Source: Ignelater luminosus
Lineage: Eukaryota; Arthropoda; Insecta; Coleoptera; Elateridae
Direction of reading: 5' to 3'
Assembly: GCA_011009095.1 (NCBI GenBank)
Contig: VTPC01004094.1
Span: 62,001-126,000, forward strand
Length of the DNA: 64,000 bases
Shown here: piece by piece, positions 10,501 to 22,183 of the stretch
How positions within the stretch are numbered: position 1 is the stretch's first letter
How the letters are laid out: each line of letters begins with the position of its first letter
Program-made: the position numbers and the translations under genes
Notes under the pieces: model-generated
What the model was told of the DNA's origin: nothing
Seen by the model: the letters and a program-made list of their open reading frames with translations, nothing else
Database searches by the model: none

Positions 10501-13125
10501 ATTCAAATACACAAAAATGAAATACGATTGTGATTCAAACAAGACGAAAATGGAACTTTGAATGTTAGGGGTTTTTGAAAACTCCCTTCTGCCATTTTTT
10601 ATTAGACACCATCAGTGTCTAAAAAATGGGATCATAAGACAGTGTCGGAAAAAAGTGCGAGTTTCGTATTGACAAGGATTTTTTCAAATATTCTGCCAGT
10701 GCCATTGAGGAGGATGAAAGATCATTGAAACTCTTTTTGGGTTATGAATCTACATAAGATTATGAGAAAATAACCTCAAAGAAAAGAGCAATTAAGAATC
10801 TGAGTCAAGAGATAAGCGGTACTAAATGGAAGCAGATGACAGAGAGCTTTTCTGATTAGCTTTGTCGCCTTGGGCTAAATACTTGTCTGAGGCCATTGTT
10901 TTGGCTGTTTCTTGTTGTTATTATAGGACTGGCAATATGTAACAGCAGATATGGGGAAGTTCCTTGGAGTAATTCAGAAAGGAGAAAGATGTCCGGATTG
11001 AAATGAATGTTATATGAAAAAGTTGGGCTTTTTGGGTTTTTTTGACGTCTTGGTTATGATGCAGACTAGAACTGGTTATAAGCAAGTTCACGAACGTGTT
11101 TAGTATCTTATAACGCGTCTTTATCAAATGATTACTGATCTTGATGATTTCTTATGCATCATGCGTATTTTTCGCGAAAGTTGAAAGGCATTCTGAAGAG
11201 GGAGTTGTTTCATATCTTCATTGCTGACCCAGAAGCGGATTTAGGTTTAATTGCGCCCTCTAGGCCTATTTTGATATGGCGCCCTTTTTTTTTAAAGATG
11301 TATAATAAAATATACAGGGTGTCCCGTAAATGCCAATAAAGCTTCAGGTAAACATCTTCTATGAGTGCTTATTGCAAAGAAAATTTCTTCTCAGCTTAGT
11401 TTTCTTTAACACTAAATAAACAGAAACCAAAGAATCGAATCCAAATGAAGCCATTACGAATTCAACAAATGAATCTGTTGAAACAACAGTTACCCTTGAT
11501 TAAGCACAGAACTGTTAGATTTCTCTCTTTGAAGATGCTGTTAAAAATTGAATTCTTACCAAAAAATAGATATGACAAATATGCAAGTCTTGGGTGTACT
11601 GATAAATCCGATGAAATTAGTTGCCAGCAATTCTTTCAAGTTTTGACAATTTTATGGTTCATTATTACTGGAATAAAATTGATAAATCTTTGATTTCTTG
11701 TGATACTTTAGTTCCTGTATTCGAATAATTTTGTACTTGCCTGCAGCAGCGTTGCCAAGTTTAAATTTCTTTTTTTGATTCATGTGACAAATCTAAGTAC
11801 GTTGGAACATTCGTGTTTTTAAATTTGGCATCTTAAGAGGTTGAGGGAAGCTGCTATCTAAAGCTTTATTGGTATTTACGGGACACCCTGTATAATAATA
11901 AAAATATAAAAAAAAACAATTGCCGTGGCAAAAGACAAAGAGTTGAGAAAAATCTATTCAATTTTTTAATATTTTTATCGTTTCCGAGATTTTTCAATTG
12001 GACAATTAATGTTTTTTATTTCAATAATTAGATACTTAACTATATTAAGGTATAATTTTCTGGTGGAAAAAATAATATTTTTGAAACATCTCTAAAATCT
12101 TTTCAGTCACCGGGAATCTCCATGAATTTTGAATTTTTATCGTCTCTCAGATTTTGCGACGCCTCAAATTTTGGCGCCCCTCAAATCTTGCTGCTCTAGG
12201 CGTGGGCCTCGTGGGCCTAAGCCTAAATCCATTACTGCGCTGACCTTAATCATTTTTAGATAATTGATGCCTATTAATTTTATTTTGTATGTAGTTACAC
12301 TGCTGATGATATTGCCAGAACTTTTAGCAACCGTTAGCTTAGACTCATATAACTTGTTTTATTATTAAAAAATCCTGTGTTTTTGAATCATACTGGGGAG
12401 AAAAATCATCAGTTCCCTCTTGCACTTTTTATTGCCAATTCCAAAACAAGTGTAGGTCAGAAACAGCCATTATCAATATATACAGCATATTTTATAATTT
12501 CTATAAAACTTTTTATTTTGCAGATACGTATGGGAGCATCTCGATATTGGTTACATGCAAGGAATGTGTGATCTTGTCGCACCTCTCTTAGTAATTTTTA
12601 ATGATGAAAGTTTAACATATGCATGCTTTTGCCATTTAATGGAAAGGATGGTAGAGAATTTTCCAAACGGAAATGCCATGGACTGTCATTTTGCAAATAT
12701 GCGATCTCTGATACAAATTCTGGATTCTGAAATGTATGAACTAATGCATTCACATGGTGATTACACGCATTTCTATTTTTGTTACCGTTGGTTCTTATTG
12801 GATTTTAAGCGTGAATTAGTATATAATGATGTGTTTGCATTTTGGGAAGTAATTTGGGCAGCACAACAAGTTGCTTCAAGTCATTTTGTGTTGTTTTTGG
12901 CTCTTGCCTTGCTGGAAATTTATCGTGATATAATTTTATCGAATAGCATGGACTTTACAGATATAATTAAATTCTTTAATGGTAAATATTTAGTACGAGT
13001 GTTTGTAAGAAACAGAAATGATTTTTATGTTTTTAGAAATGGCTGAACGTCACGATGCGCAAGCAGTTTTACGAATAGCTAGAGAGTTGGTGCTACAATT
13101 ACAGTTATTAATTGAAAATAAATGA
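7505..13125 (+). CDS. SGSM1/2-type RUN-TBC protein, C-terminal 698 residues (5' exons outside window)
   Basis: Predicted Rab GTPase-activating protein of the small G protein signalling modulator family, acting on Rab/Rap membrane traffic. Seven exons join in phase: 7505-7711, 7774-8269 (7771 is an alternative start), 8460-8613, 8668-9237, 9343-9467, 12524-12981 and 13037-13125, with stop TGA at 13123-13125. Signatures in order are [12 protein letters not shown], the block [16 protein letters not shown] typical of SGSM1/2, the TBC opening KEVWPYLLG, a long acidic Ser/Glu-rich insertion (exon 8668-9237), IEKDVQR with the arginine finger, and YMQGM with the glutamine finger. Both catalytic fingers are present, so GAP activity is plausible. 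The exon at 7505 opens mid-codon and the N-terminal RUN domain is not visible, so earlier exons lie upstream. The Drosophila counterpart was not identified. Confidence 0.93.
11230..12242. mobile_element. hAT-like MITE, interrupted by a second MITE
   Basis: The left end, 'cagaagcggatttaggttta', and the right end, 'taagcctaaatccattactg' followed by cgctg, are imperfect inverted repeats of the CAG..GCGGATTTAGG type common in insect hAT elements. Inner blocks 'ggcctattttgatatggcgc' and 'ttttggcgcccc' are also related by inversion. A shared hexamer ctgacc sits at both borders (11224 and 12240) and may be part of the target duplication. There is no transposase. Confidence 0.65.
11315..11890. mobile_element. 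TA-flanked MITE with about 30 bp TIRs
   Basis: The element begins 'cagggtgtcccgtaaatgcc' and ends with the inverse 'ggtatttacgggacaccctg'. The TIRs extend inward over 'aataaagctt'. Both borders are flanked by TA, the target duplication of Tc1/mariner-type elements. It is 576 bp, has no transposase frame, and is nested in the hAT-like element inside the SGSM intron. Confidence 0.9.
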
Positions 13126-13190
13126 AGAGTAAGTATACTTTAGATTAATTTATAGGTATATTAAGATAAATTGTTTTTAAGTATGTTAAC

Positions 13191-13196
13191 AATAAA
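13191..13196 (+). terminator. Candidate SGSM polyadenylation signal AATAAA
   Basis: The first canonical AATAAA hexamer, 66 bases after the SGSM stop codon. The downstream DNA is very AT-rich with further possible signals, so a longer 3' UTR cannot be excluded. Confidence 0.5.
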
Positions 13197-15988
13197 ATTT
13201 TATAAGTCGTTAAAATTTAATAATGAAATACCTATATTTTATTGTCATTATCAACATCTATGTTTATTGATTATCATTATTACTGTAATGTACTTGTAAA
13301 TGTAAGAACAATTTAATTGAAAAGGATATGTGCCAAAATATAAATTGTATCAATTTTAAATATATATTAGATGTATGTTTATTATTTAACCTTATTTCCT
13401 AATAATTTAAAAATATAACACATAATATTTTTGGAATCACATATTTTATATATTTAGTAGATGTTGAGTTGTAATGTAAACTAATCTTGTATTCATTTTA
13501 AACTGTTTGAACTTTTAAGTGCTCAATGTACGATTATCGAAATTTAAAAAAAACTAAATTATGAATATTGTTTAACGGCACAAAATATTTAAATGTTTCA
13601 TTATGAAACTATTTCAGGTCATTATTAATGTTTTAGATATTATACAGATTTGGTATTTATGATAATATATGCAGTTGGATACTAGATTCAATTCTGGAGT
13701 ATACAGTAAGATACTACTTTGTTTTACTATTTCTACTTTAAGATCTCTGTATTATATTTCTTCTTTCTCTACTTTCATTATCCATTCCTCACACTATTTG
13801 ATTTCTTCCCCGTTGGTAAGCTGTTTTATACACATAATGAGTAAGAAATAAAGTTGAGGTCCCAAGATTAAGTCTTGAACAGTTTATGACCATTTTACAT
13901 TTCCATTGTACTTACTGTCTGCTTAAACGAACAGAGAAAAAAATAGAATGACCACAGTGTAAGATGTATGGATGCTGATAAGTTAAGTACATTAGTTTTT
14001 TTAGATTTGTCTATTGGTATTTTGACGATGTGGATATTGTAACATGTGTTCATCACCTTGATGTAGTTCTGGGCTTCCCATGAAACCATTAGTTTAGAAG
14101 GAGAAGTTAGTTGAAGTATACTGTGATAACATAAAAAGTAATTACGCTGTAATCTTTTCAATAATTAATTTGAGCTTTGAAAACAAAATAGCTGTTTGAT
14201 GCTCAGTGTAAAAGGATTCTTATTTTTTGTTTGAGGCTCATCAAGGTGTAACTATAATATTGATAGTATCTTTTATCCTTTTGGATCTCATCCTTTTGAA
14301 ACTCATTTTTGTGAAGAGAAGATACCTCTACGTTGTTATAAAGGCTTGCTTTCAAAATACATATATGAAAGATATAAATTTTCTGCTTCTATCAGATCCC
14401 ATCCGGTTGAGTACTAGGCAGTAGGTGACTGTAGATGACCACTGATTGAAGCTGTGATCATAATTCTTTTGTGTTTATCAGAATAGCTGTATAGTGACTG
14501 GTTGCTTTAGCTGTTTGGTTATCAAACACTCTCACACGGAAATAGGACACTTCTAAATAAATTGTGGTTGTATCATGAGTAGTTTTTCTAAAATTTTTGA
14601 TGTTTGTTGTGATGTTATTGGGTGATAACTGACAATTAGCATTATGATCAAGTACAGAGATATGTTTAGTTACTGTTTCCAATAGAAAAATATACTTCAG
14701 AATTTAATATGGTGCTAAAACACAACTTTCGTTGTGCAATCTGCTTAATCTCGGAGATAAATTGCTTTTACATCGAGGCCTCACTAGAAAAATCGAAATT
14801 GTTTGAAAAATTATCGTATATATTTTGTGCATATTATATATTTTATTATGATTTGGTACCTTCTAATTACATTCACTTAAAACTTATTTAGTTTATATAA
14901 GAATTATATATAATATATATAATTAACTTCTCATATAATTATTAATTAGTTCTTTGGACAGTGTTTGTTGTAGGAAGTACTTTTTAAGAAATAAAAGTTG
15001 TGCTCATATAACGAAGTCTAGAAACACACCTTAGTAATGTATAGGCTAGAAATTTGTTTGATTGAAAGTATTTTAAACTGTGACACTTTTATTTGCAATT
15101 ATACAATGAGTCATCAGTAGTGTTTGATGACTTTTTATTACAAAAGGACAACATAGCATAAACAATAATCTTTCAATAATAATTATAGCAGTATTTGTCA
15201 TAATTTCTCAAATATTATTTTTTGTCTATTTTAAATTTTTCTAGTAGCTGTAGCTGGTACATCCAGTTCCAAACAAAAGTGCTGAAGTTTTTGATACCTA
15301 TATTGTCAATCAAACAATATTTATATGCTAGTTTTGAGAGAATAAGTAGTGTTCACCATTATGTGGAATAATGCAAAGAACTAGAATCTCTGCAGGGGAA
15401 TCTTTAGAACGAAATTTGTTTTTAAGAGAAAGAAACCATAACTTAATTAGCTATTTAATAATAAAATTATGAAGTTTTAATCATTAGTTATATCCTTTGT
15501 TTCTGCTATGTATTTTAAATTATGTAAGTACTTATATTTACTTATAATCATAATAATGCTTGTATAATATTTATTTTTATTCATTTATCCATTAGTAATT
15601 ATGGATTTTATTAGGCATATAATTGTACAATTTCACTTAAATTATGTAAAACATATTGTTCTTATTAGATGTTTATTTAATTGTTGCCCATCTCAAGAAA
15701 GAATTTGGCTTTTTTTTCTAATACGTGTAGTCTAACTTTGCCAAATTCTGTTTTTGTTTTGCTTAGCATTAAGAATTATTTGAATATCTACATATAATTT
15801 TCAAAATTGAAGAAATATATTTTAAAAATTCTAAAATTAAAACTACCATAAAATTAACCAGATATAAAAATATATGTGATAAGAAATTACTAGAAAGTTT
15901 ATGTATGTCTAGTAAATAAAGAAATACGATAGATAGAAGATGTTATATTATTGAATATATTAGACATATTTGAAAAGTCTTATAGGTA
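13197..15988. other. AT-rich intergenic or possible long 3' UTR, no gene seen
   Basis: No splice-consistent coding segment, RNA gene or terminal repeat was recognised. The open frames are short and low in complexity. Confidence 0.5.
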
Positions 15989-16110
15989 CAGGATGAATCA
16001 AACACGTTTTGCCTTTTAAGCAGTTTTATTAAAAACATTGATTTAGTTCTAGGTATTTCTTTTTAATTAAACGAAAAATTATAAAACTAACAGTAGACTG
16101 ATTCACCCTG
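15989..16110. mobile_element. 122 bp miniature TIR element
   Basis: It starts 'caggatgaatca' and ends 'tgattcaccctg', inverted repeats with one mismatch, flanked on both sides by TA. It is too small to encode a protein. The termini are of the CAGGGTG type seen in several other elements in this window. Confidence 0.75.
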
Positions 16111-17081
16111 TATATCTATATATTATGAATCAATTGACACAACATGCAGGCATGTTTGTATTAATGAAACTATATTTAAGAAATGAAGATGTATTTTATA
16201 GAGTACTTGTTAAGTATAAAAATATTAATGGATATATATACTATATCGAAGAGACGATATTAATCTGCTATCAGATTCTATTTTATTTCTTGTGTTTTCT
16301 GCATTTTTCAATTTATTCTTGATGATGGAATCCTATAGCAGAATATATATGTAAGAAATTATTTTTATCTCATCAAATATAATGGTTATTATATTTTTTT
16401 AAAACTTGATAAATATTTATCTCTTTAACATCACTTTCTACATGTATGAATGTTTCTATCTATTATTGTATATGTGCCTTTATAAAATATTTTCCTCAAT
16501 ATATATTATTCTAAAAGTTAGTTAATATAAATAGATATATATTATAAACATGTTTAGGTTTACATATATTTTTATGTAGGTTCAAACTGGAAGAATGGTT
16601 TACTTATTATTTATACAAAATGTTGTGTGTCACGTTTTTGTATTTTATTCAGTATGTATGACATATCAGATTTAATTATGTCAATGAAATAAAAAATAAT
16701 AATGAAAAGTACATAGTGTCTTATTGATTTTTAAAATTTTTACGGCACAGGGTATTAAATTCATTGTTTTGGTTGTCCAATTATTAAATACTTCTCATGA
16801 TGGGAAAATTCTATGGCATGTTTGTTAACAAACTACTTTTGTTTTGTCATGCTTCAGTGAATCTAGGCTTTATTAAAATTCTTTAAATTTTTTCTGGTTT
16901 TTAATGTCAGTAAGTGATCTTGCAGTAACAAGAAAACAGGTTGATTATTTTTTAATTGTTTTTGAAATTTCTGCAAAAGAATAACTTCAGAAATTACAAC
17001 ATTTATCTATAGGTATACTGTTTCAATCATTAATATCTATAAAAGCATTAAAGTAAAATGAGATATTATAAGTAGTTTTAA
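16111..17081. other. AT-rich intergenic stretch, nothing recognised
   Basis: Simple AT-rich sequence with scattered 'tatata' runs. No gene, terminal repeat or RNA gene was supported. Confidence 0.5.
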
Positions 17082-18315
17082 ATAGGGTTGCTAAAAAGTA
17101 TGGAAACACGCTACCCCCGCAGAAACGGTAAGAGATAGACAAATGAAATTTGGAGAGCTTAAAATAGGTATTTTTCGCCATGCTTTGCGAAGGTAATTAA
17201 AAACAAATCTTCAATTGTTTTTTCGTACTGCCGCCGTATTGAATTTTTTTAACTAGAACACCCGTATATAACCCCATATTTGGATAGAGATTTTTAAGGC
17301 AAATTTAGTATTTAAGGGTTGCTATACTTATCTTGAAAGATTTTGGAGATAATCGCTATTCTTTTGTCAGGGGTTTCTCTATTAAAAAGTATGGAAACAC
17401 GCTGCTCCTGCAAAAACGGTAAGAGATAGACAAATAAAATTTAAATATCTTAAAGTAAGCACTGTTTGCCATGTCTTGCGAAGAGAGTCAAGATCAAATC
17501 TTCAATTGTTTTTTCGTACGGCCGCCATCTTGAATTCCTTTAAATGGAACACCCTTTAAATGATTCCATATTTGGATAGAGATTGTCAAGACAAATTAAG
17601 TGATATAAGGGTTACTATGCTTATCTTGAAAGATTTTGGAGATAATCGCTATTCTTTTGTCAAGGATTTCTTAACTTCAAGGACGGATTCGTAATGAAAG
17701 TAGTTCCACCAGATTATTTGCAAAATTTCTTACGAACATTTCAAAAGAGATTGTTTCATTGCCAAGAAGTTAACGCAGCGCATTTTGAACACTTCTTATA
17801 AAATTATATTGTTTTTGTTATTATCAGTTCGTCACTATTTGGTCTTATTTTTTAGTTGGTTCTAGCATTGATCTATTATTTTAAATAAGTACGCTAAGGG
17901 CAAAATTTTTACGGTTTTCTTTTATTTTAATTACTTATAAAATAATCGCACATCATTTTTTTAGTTCCGTTGCATTTGCTGTTTAACGGGTAACTCAATT
18001 TTGATAAAAATTAATAGTGAAATCCTTGACAAAAGAATAGCGATTATCTCCAAAACCTTTCAAGATAAGTATAGCAACCCTTATATCACTGAATTTATCT
18101 TGAAACTCTCTATCCAAATATGGGGTCATATACAGGGTGTTCCGTTAAAAAAATCAATATGGCGGTCGTACGAAAAAGCAATTAAAGATTTGTTTTTAAT
18201 TACCTTGCCAAAGTATGGCAAGAAATACCTACTTTAAACTCTTCAAATTTTATTTGTCTATCTCTTACCGTTTCTGCGGGGGTAGCGTGTTTCCATACTT
18301 TTTTGCGACCCTGTA
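17082..18315. mobile_element. Fold-back element with an internally duplicated left arm
   Basis: The left end, 'gggttgctaaaaagtatgg', and the right end, 'ccatacttttttgcgaccc', are inverted, and pairing continues for roughly 290 bp ('cggtaagagatagacaaat' against 'atttgtctatctcttaccg'). The left arm is present twice in tandem, about 17082-17380 and 17383-17680, the second copy diverged, whereas the right arm (about 18018-18315) is single. The loop (17690-18017) has no recognised gene. The structure can form a very long hairpin with a choice of two pairing partners. Confidence 0.85.
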
Positions 18316-20138
18316 GTTATTTTTATATACAATAATTTAGAACAAATTTTAAATTTTCTGTAAAATCTTATAAATACTGAAAACTACTGCCATTAAAGAG
18401 TTGTAAAAACACAGAATGAAAAAAGGAGCCAAATACATCTAAGTAAGTTGAATTCTGCGGAAGGAGATTATCTGACAGAGCTCCCTTGCAATCATGATTT
18501 TCTATATTATATCAAAATGTCATATCCTATAATCTCTCATTTTACTATGTTATGAACAACAAAATTCAAAAATAAAAACCATCAGAATAGATTTTTAAGG
18601 TTACGCATCAGTCATCACTTGGTTGTTATTTTATAAATCAAAGTGGCCATTAACTACGTAAATCGGGTTGTTTGTTGTTAATTTTTGATAAGACGTTAGA
18701 ATTTAAATGGGTAAGTTACATGTGCAAAGTTTTATGATAAACCACAAGGTTTATGATATTGCAATTCTAACCAGTAAATATTATGGGTTCATGATTACTG
18801 AATATTTTGTTCTAATATTAAATACCAACAACAGTAAATTCTTTAAGGCAATATAAATAAAAAATAATTTGATGAAGCCCATTTCTCTGTCAAATTGGAA
18901 AATTTACTTCCTTTAATTATTTATTATTTTATTTGAACTTTGGAGAATTATATAGAGTTACGTGCTAATTCTAATAAGTAATAATTTAGCCTTTATTGAC
19001 GCTAATGCACCGTCAAGGACATTAAAATAAAATGGACATGAAAGATGTTTGAAGCTAAACCTTGTATTTAGGACGATTTAAGATTGCATCACCCAATTTT
19101 TACAATTTTTTTATATCTATTTACCTGAATGGTTTTAATTATATTAGAAAATTCGAAAAAAGTTAGATATGCCGTATGTAGGGGTAGGTATCAAATGATG
19201 AGAAACAATACCACAGTTTGTACTTACCTTATACAGAAAAAGTCTTTTTGGGTCTGTGTACCCCAAATTATAAACCTTCGCACATAGGAGAGGATCTGAA
19301 CTGTTTAAACATCCATGAATACAACAATGTTTTGAAGGTGAGCTCATTTTTAACAGTTTTCTTAATAATACAATTTCACTCAACAGGCACACAACGGCCG
19401 GTTGGAAGTAAATAAGCATTATAACACTGATCAATCATATGTACTGTATATTTATACATGATTCTTTCCTCAGAGTCTCTTTTTGTTTCACCTACTCAAT
19501 TGAGTTATAGAATTAATCCCAATCCTTCGTTGTGTTCATCACACAAGATGTGAGGTTAGGTTACCACAAAACACACCTCTCTATTTCTGAATATAAAAGA
19601 CCACGAGTTTCTTGCATTCATTATCAGTGGAAACCAAGCGTAAAGAAAGTGACACTAGTGTTTCTGTAAGATATAAACTGTGGTAATACATAGGCATATA
19701 AGAAAATAATAAGAAATTTCAAAAAGGTTAGGAAAAGCATCTGAGCCTTTTGTTACGGTTGCCTTTGCACGCCCTATCTCAGAAGCGTACATTTTTCGGC
19801 ATACATTTTATAACTGCTGTGTCAGTATTTGCTCTTTGCATTCAAAAGTCTACATCTACATAGAGCAACAAAGTACCTAATACTCAATAAGACTTTGTGA
19901 CTTTGGATTTGTATATCATTTCTAATTAGATACGATTTTATAATTTTTTACCTTATGATAAGTGATATTCGAAGAAAAAAAATTTTTTACATTTAAAAAT
20001 ATAATTTTGTAAAAGTAAAGACTGGAGTATGCAAAGATTTTTTCATTTTCGTAAGTGATAGAAGTTTCGAGTTCGTGGTTTTTGGTTAACTATTAAACAA
20101 AAAATATTAGTGACTATGGAAAATATGAATTTAGTATA
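18316..20138. other. Intergenic stretch with one promoter-like motif pair
   Basis: No coding exon was supported. The only notable feature is the TATA/initiator pair at 19592-19628, described separately. Confidence 0.45.
19592..19628 (+). promoter_or_regulatory. Possible arthropod core promoter (TATA box plus TCAGT initiator)
   Basis: 'tataaaag' at 19592-19599 is followed 34 bases later by an 'atcagt' initiator whose A is at 19626. A donor-like 'gtaaga' follows about 35 bases further on, which would suit a tiny noncoding first exon. No downstream coding exon was identified, so this may be coincidence. Confidence 0.25.
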
Positions 20139-20140
20139 CA

Positions 20141-20290
20141 GGGTGTTACAAATTTGAGTAGTTGTATGGAGATCTCAAAAATTGTAAGACATACGAATTT
20201 GTTTAAAGTTGCGCATTTATGCGCCTAACAACATGTCGTTTAAGAAGTTTAAGAATTTTGAATATTTTCGGTGATATCCGAAAAAAACCG
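20141..20290. mobile_element. Solo TIR end of a TA-type element
   Basis: 'tatacagggtgttacaaat' marks a CAGGGTG terminus next to TA. The motif 'atggagatctcaaaaa' begins 27 bases in, at the same spacing as in the elements at 26825 and 33136. No inverted partner was found downstream, so the element is truncated. Confidence 0.55.
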
Positions 20291-21098
20291 AAATAATAAT
20301 TTTTCGTTTTTAATTTCTTACGCCTTTGTTTTCAAATTTAAGTTCTTGCAGAATCTTACGATCTTGGGAGTCAACTGGTTTTTGTGGCTCCCAGGACGAG
20401 ATTTCTTTGTTTCTTCAGTAATAGATGCGTAAGAAGGCATTTAGATTTCATGAAAAAAAAACAATAAACATCTTTGGAATATTCTTTTAAGTTCCATGTA
20501 TAAAAAATCCTAGAGGTACCATATTATATGTGTTTATAATTCTAAAGACTGATTTTCCACTAAGGATGCTACAGCTTTCTGTATTAAAAAGAAAATGTAT
20601 TGCATATTGTTCTTTGCCCTATCTATTTTGATAATTTTATTTATCCAAATCATTTTTATTGTCAAGTTTTTTTAGTCTTTGCCGTTTTCTAATATTTTTT
20701 ACTGTACAATAAGCAATTGTTCTCAACAAAACAAGCTTAGGATAGATCAGCAGAAAATTAATATTTTGGTATGAATTCTTTGCAATGGTTCATATGGCTA
20801 TCACGTAAATACTTAGTAACAATTTTAACGTACACGTTATCTTGCTAAATCTAGTCAAAATAAATGTCAAACTCACTATGAAACCTTCTGGTGAAAAATT
20901 TATCAACAGTACATTCCCTACAACATTTATAAAGGCTGTTGAAATAAAAAGTTTAAATACTCTACAAAATTATTCAAAAGGTTCCCAAATTAAATATTTT
21001 ATTTTAAAATATGAATTTAAAAATGACATTTTATCTTGGCTTATAAAGTGGCTAATTTTAAGTAGTGTATAAGCTTTGTTCAAAACGTAGCAGTTATG
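20291..21098. other. Intergenic stretch, no gene seen
   Basis: AT-rich sequence without a recognisable exon, RNA gene or terminal repeat. Confidence 0.45.
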
Positions 21099-21330
21099 TC
21101 AGGGGTGAGCAAGTTTGGACTCCGGGGCCGAATTGGCTTTTATAGCGACAAAACATATTCACATGTTACATTTTGAACGTCAAAACTAAATCGTTTGTTC
21201 AAAGTTTTGCTTAATAGTTAGTTTTTGATGATAAACTTGGATTTATACGAGCTAATTTGGCTTCGTAATCCAACTATGCCCACTCCAGAAGTAGACCATT
21301 AAAACACATTGTTAGAACCAGCTGCCTGCA
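21099..21330. mobile_element. Solo hAT-like terminus
   Basis: It begins 'caggggtgagcaagtttgg' followed by 'ggggccgaattggc', the common CAGGGGTGGGCAA-type hAT end. The opposite end was not found. The inner limit is approximate. Confidence 0.5.
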
Positions 21331-22183
21331 CATTTGTTTGTCACATTCTGATTGTATCAACAAATCCAGCAAAAAAGACTTAAAACAGTAGCACTAGTCA
21401 GCTTTTACTAACTACTCTAGTTTTTGAGAATCTGTATAGAATTTGACTCATCTTACTGCTGTACAAGTTTTAGGAACATCTATCTTATATCGTATGCGTT
21501 ACCAAAGGTACCACACTGAAATAAAATTTTGCACTGAAAAATAGAAAAATGTCAAAAAGGCATTACTTACTTACTTAATCTTTTGTCTCGTCTACCGTGA
21601 GGTGTTGAGGCTGATGGAGTCGAGTTTTGTTAATTCATTTGGATCTTTTCTCTCCACCTTTTTCTCTCATATGTTTGCTGTTTTATTTCTTCCCATGGAA
21701 TATTTCTTCTCTAATATTGTCGTTCCATATTCTTCTAGGTCTTCCCTTTTTATTTTTACTCGGTACTCGCGTTTCGTACACTTTCTTTGTTAGTCTTTCG
21801 TCTGACATACGACATACATGACTGAACCATCCTAGCTGACCCTCCGCGATTTTTTCACTGACAGATTTTAGTTTGAAGTTTTGTCTAAAAGTATCGTTTC
21901 TTATTCCGTCTCTCTTTGTTTTGTTTTCTGTTCTTTTTACACATCTCATCTCCATTGTGTTTAATCTTGGCTTATGTTTTTCGGTTGGTGTCCATGTCTC
22001 GCTGCTATATGTTATTGTTAGTCTCACTACTTTTCTTAGTACTTCTACTTGTATTGATTTCGGTATTTCCTTTCTTCCTAAAAATGTTGTTTTTAAACTG
22101 TTAAAAATCTTTCCTGTTTTACCTAGTCTATCATTTATTTCTTTATCAATTTTACCTTTGCAATCTATCACCAAACCTAAGTA

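Larger units (their letters stand above)
9468..12523. other. Large SGSM intron carrying nested transposons
   Basis: The donor is 'gtaagt' at 9468 and the acceptor is 'tattttgcag' ending at 12523. The splice rejoins codons on either side of the TBC segment between IEKDVQR and YMQGM. At about 3 kb it is far longer than the other introns here (54-190 bp). The excess is partly explained by the hAT-like element 11230-12242. I see nothing recognisable from 9480 to 11229. Confidence 0.85.
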
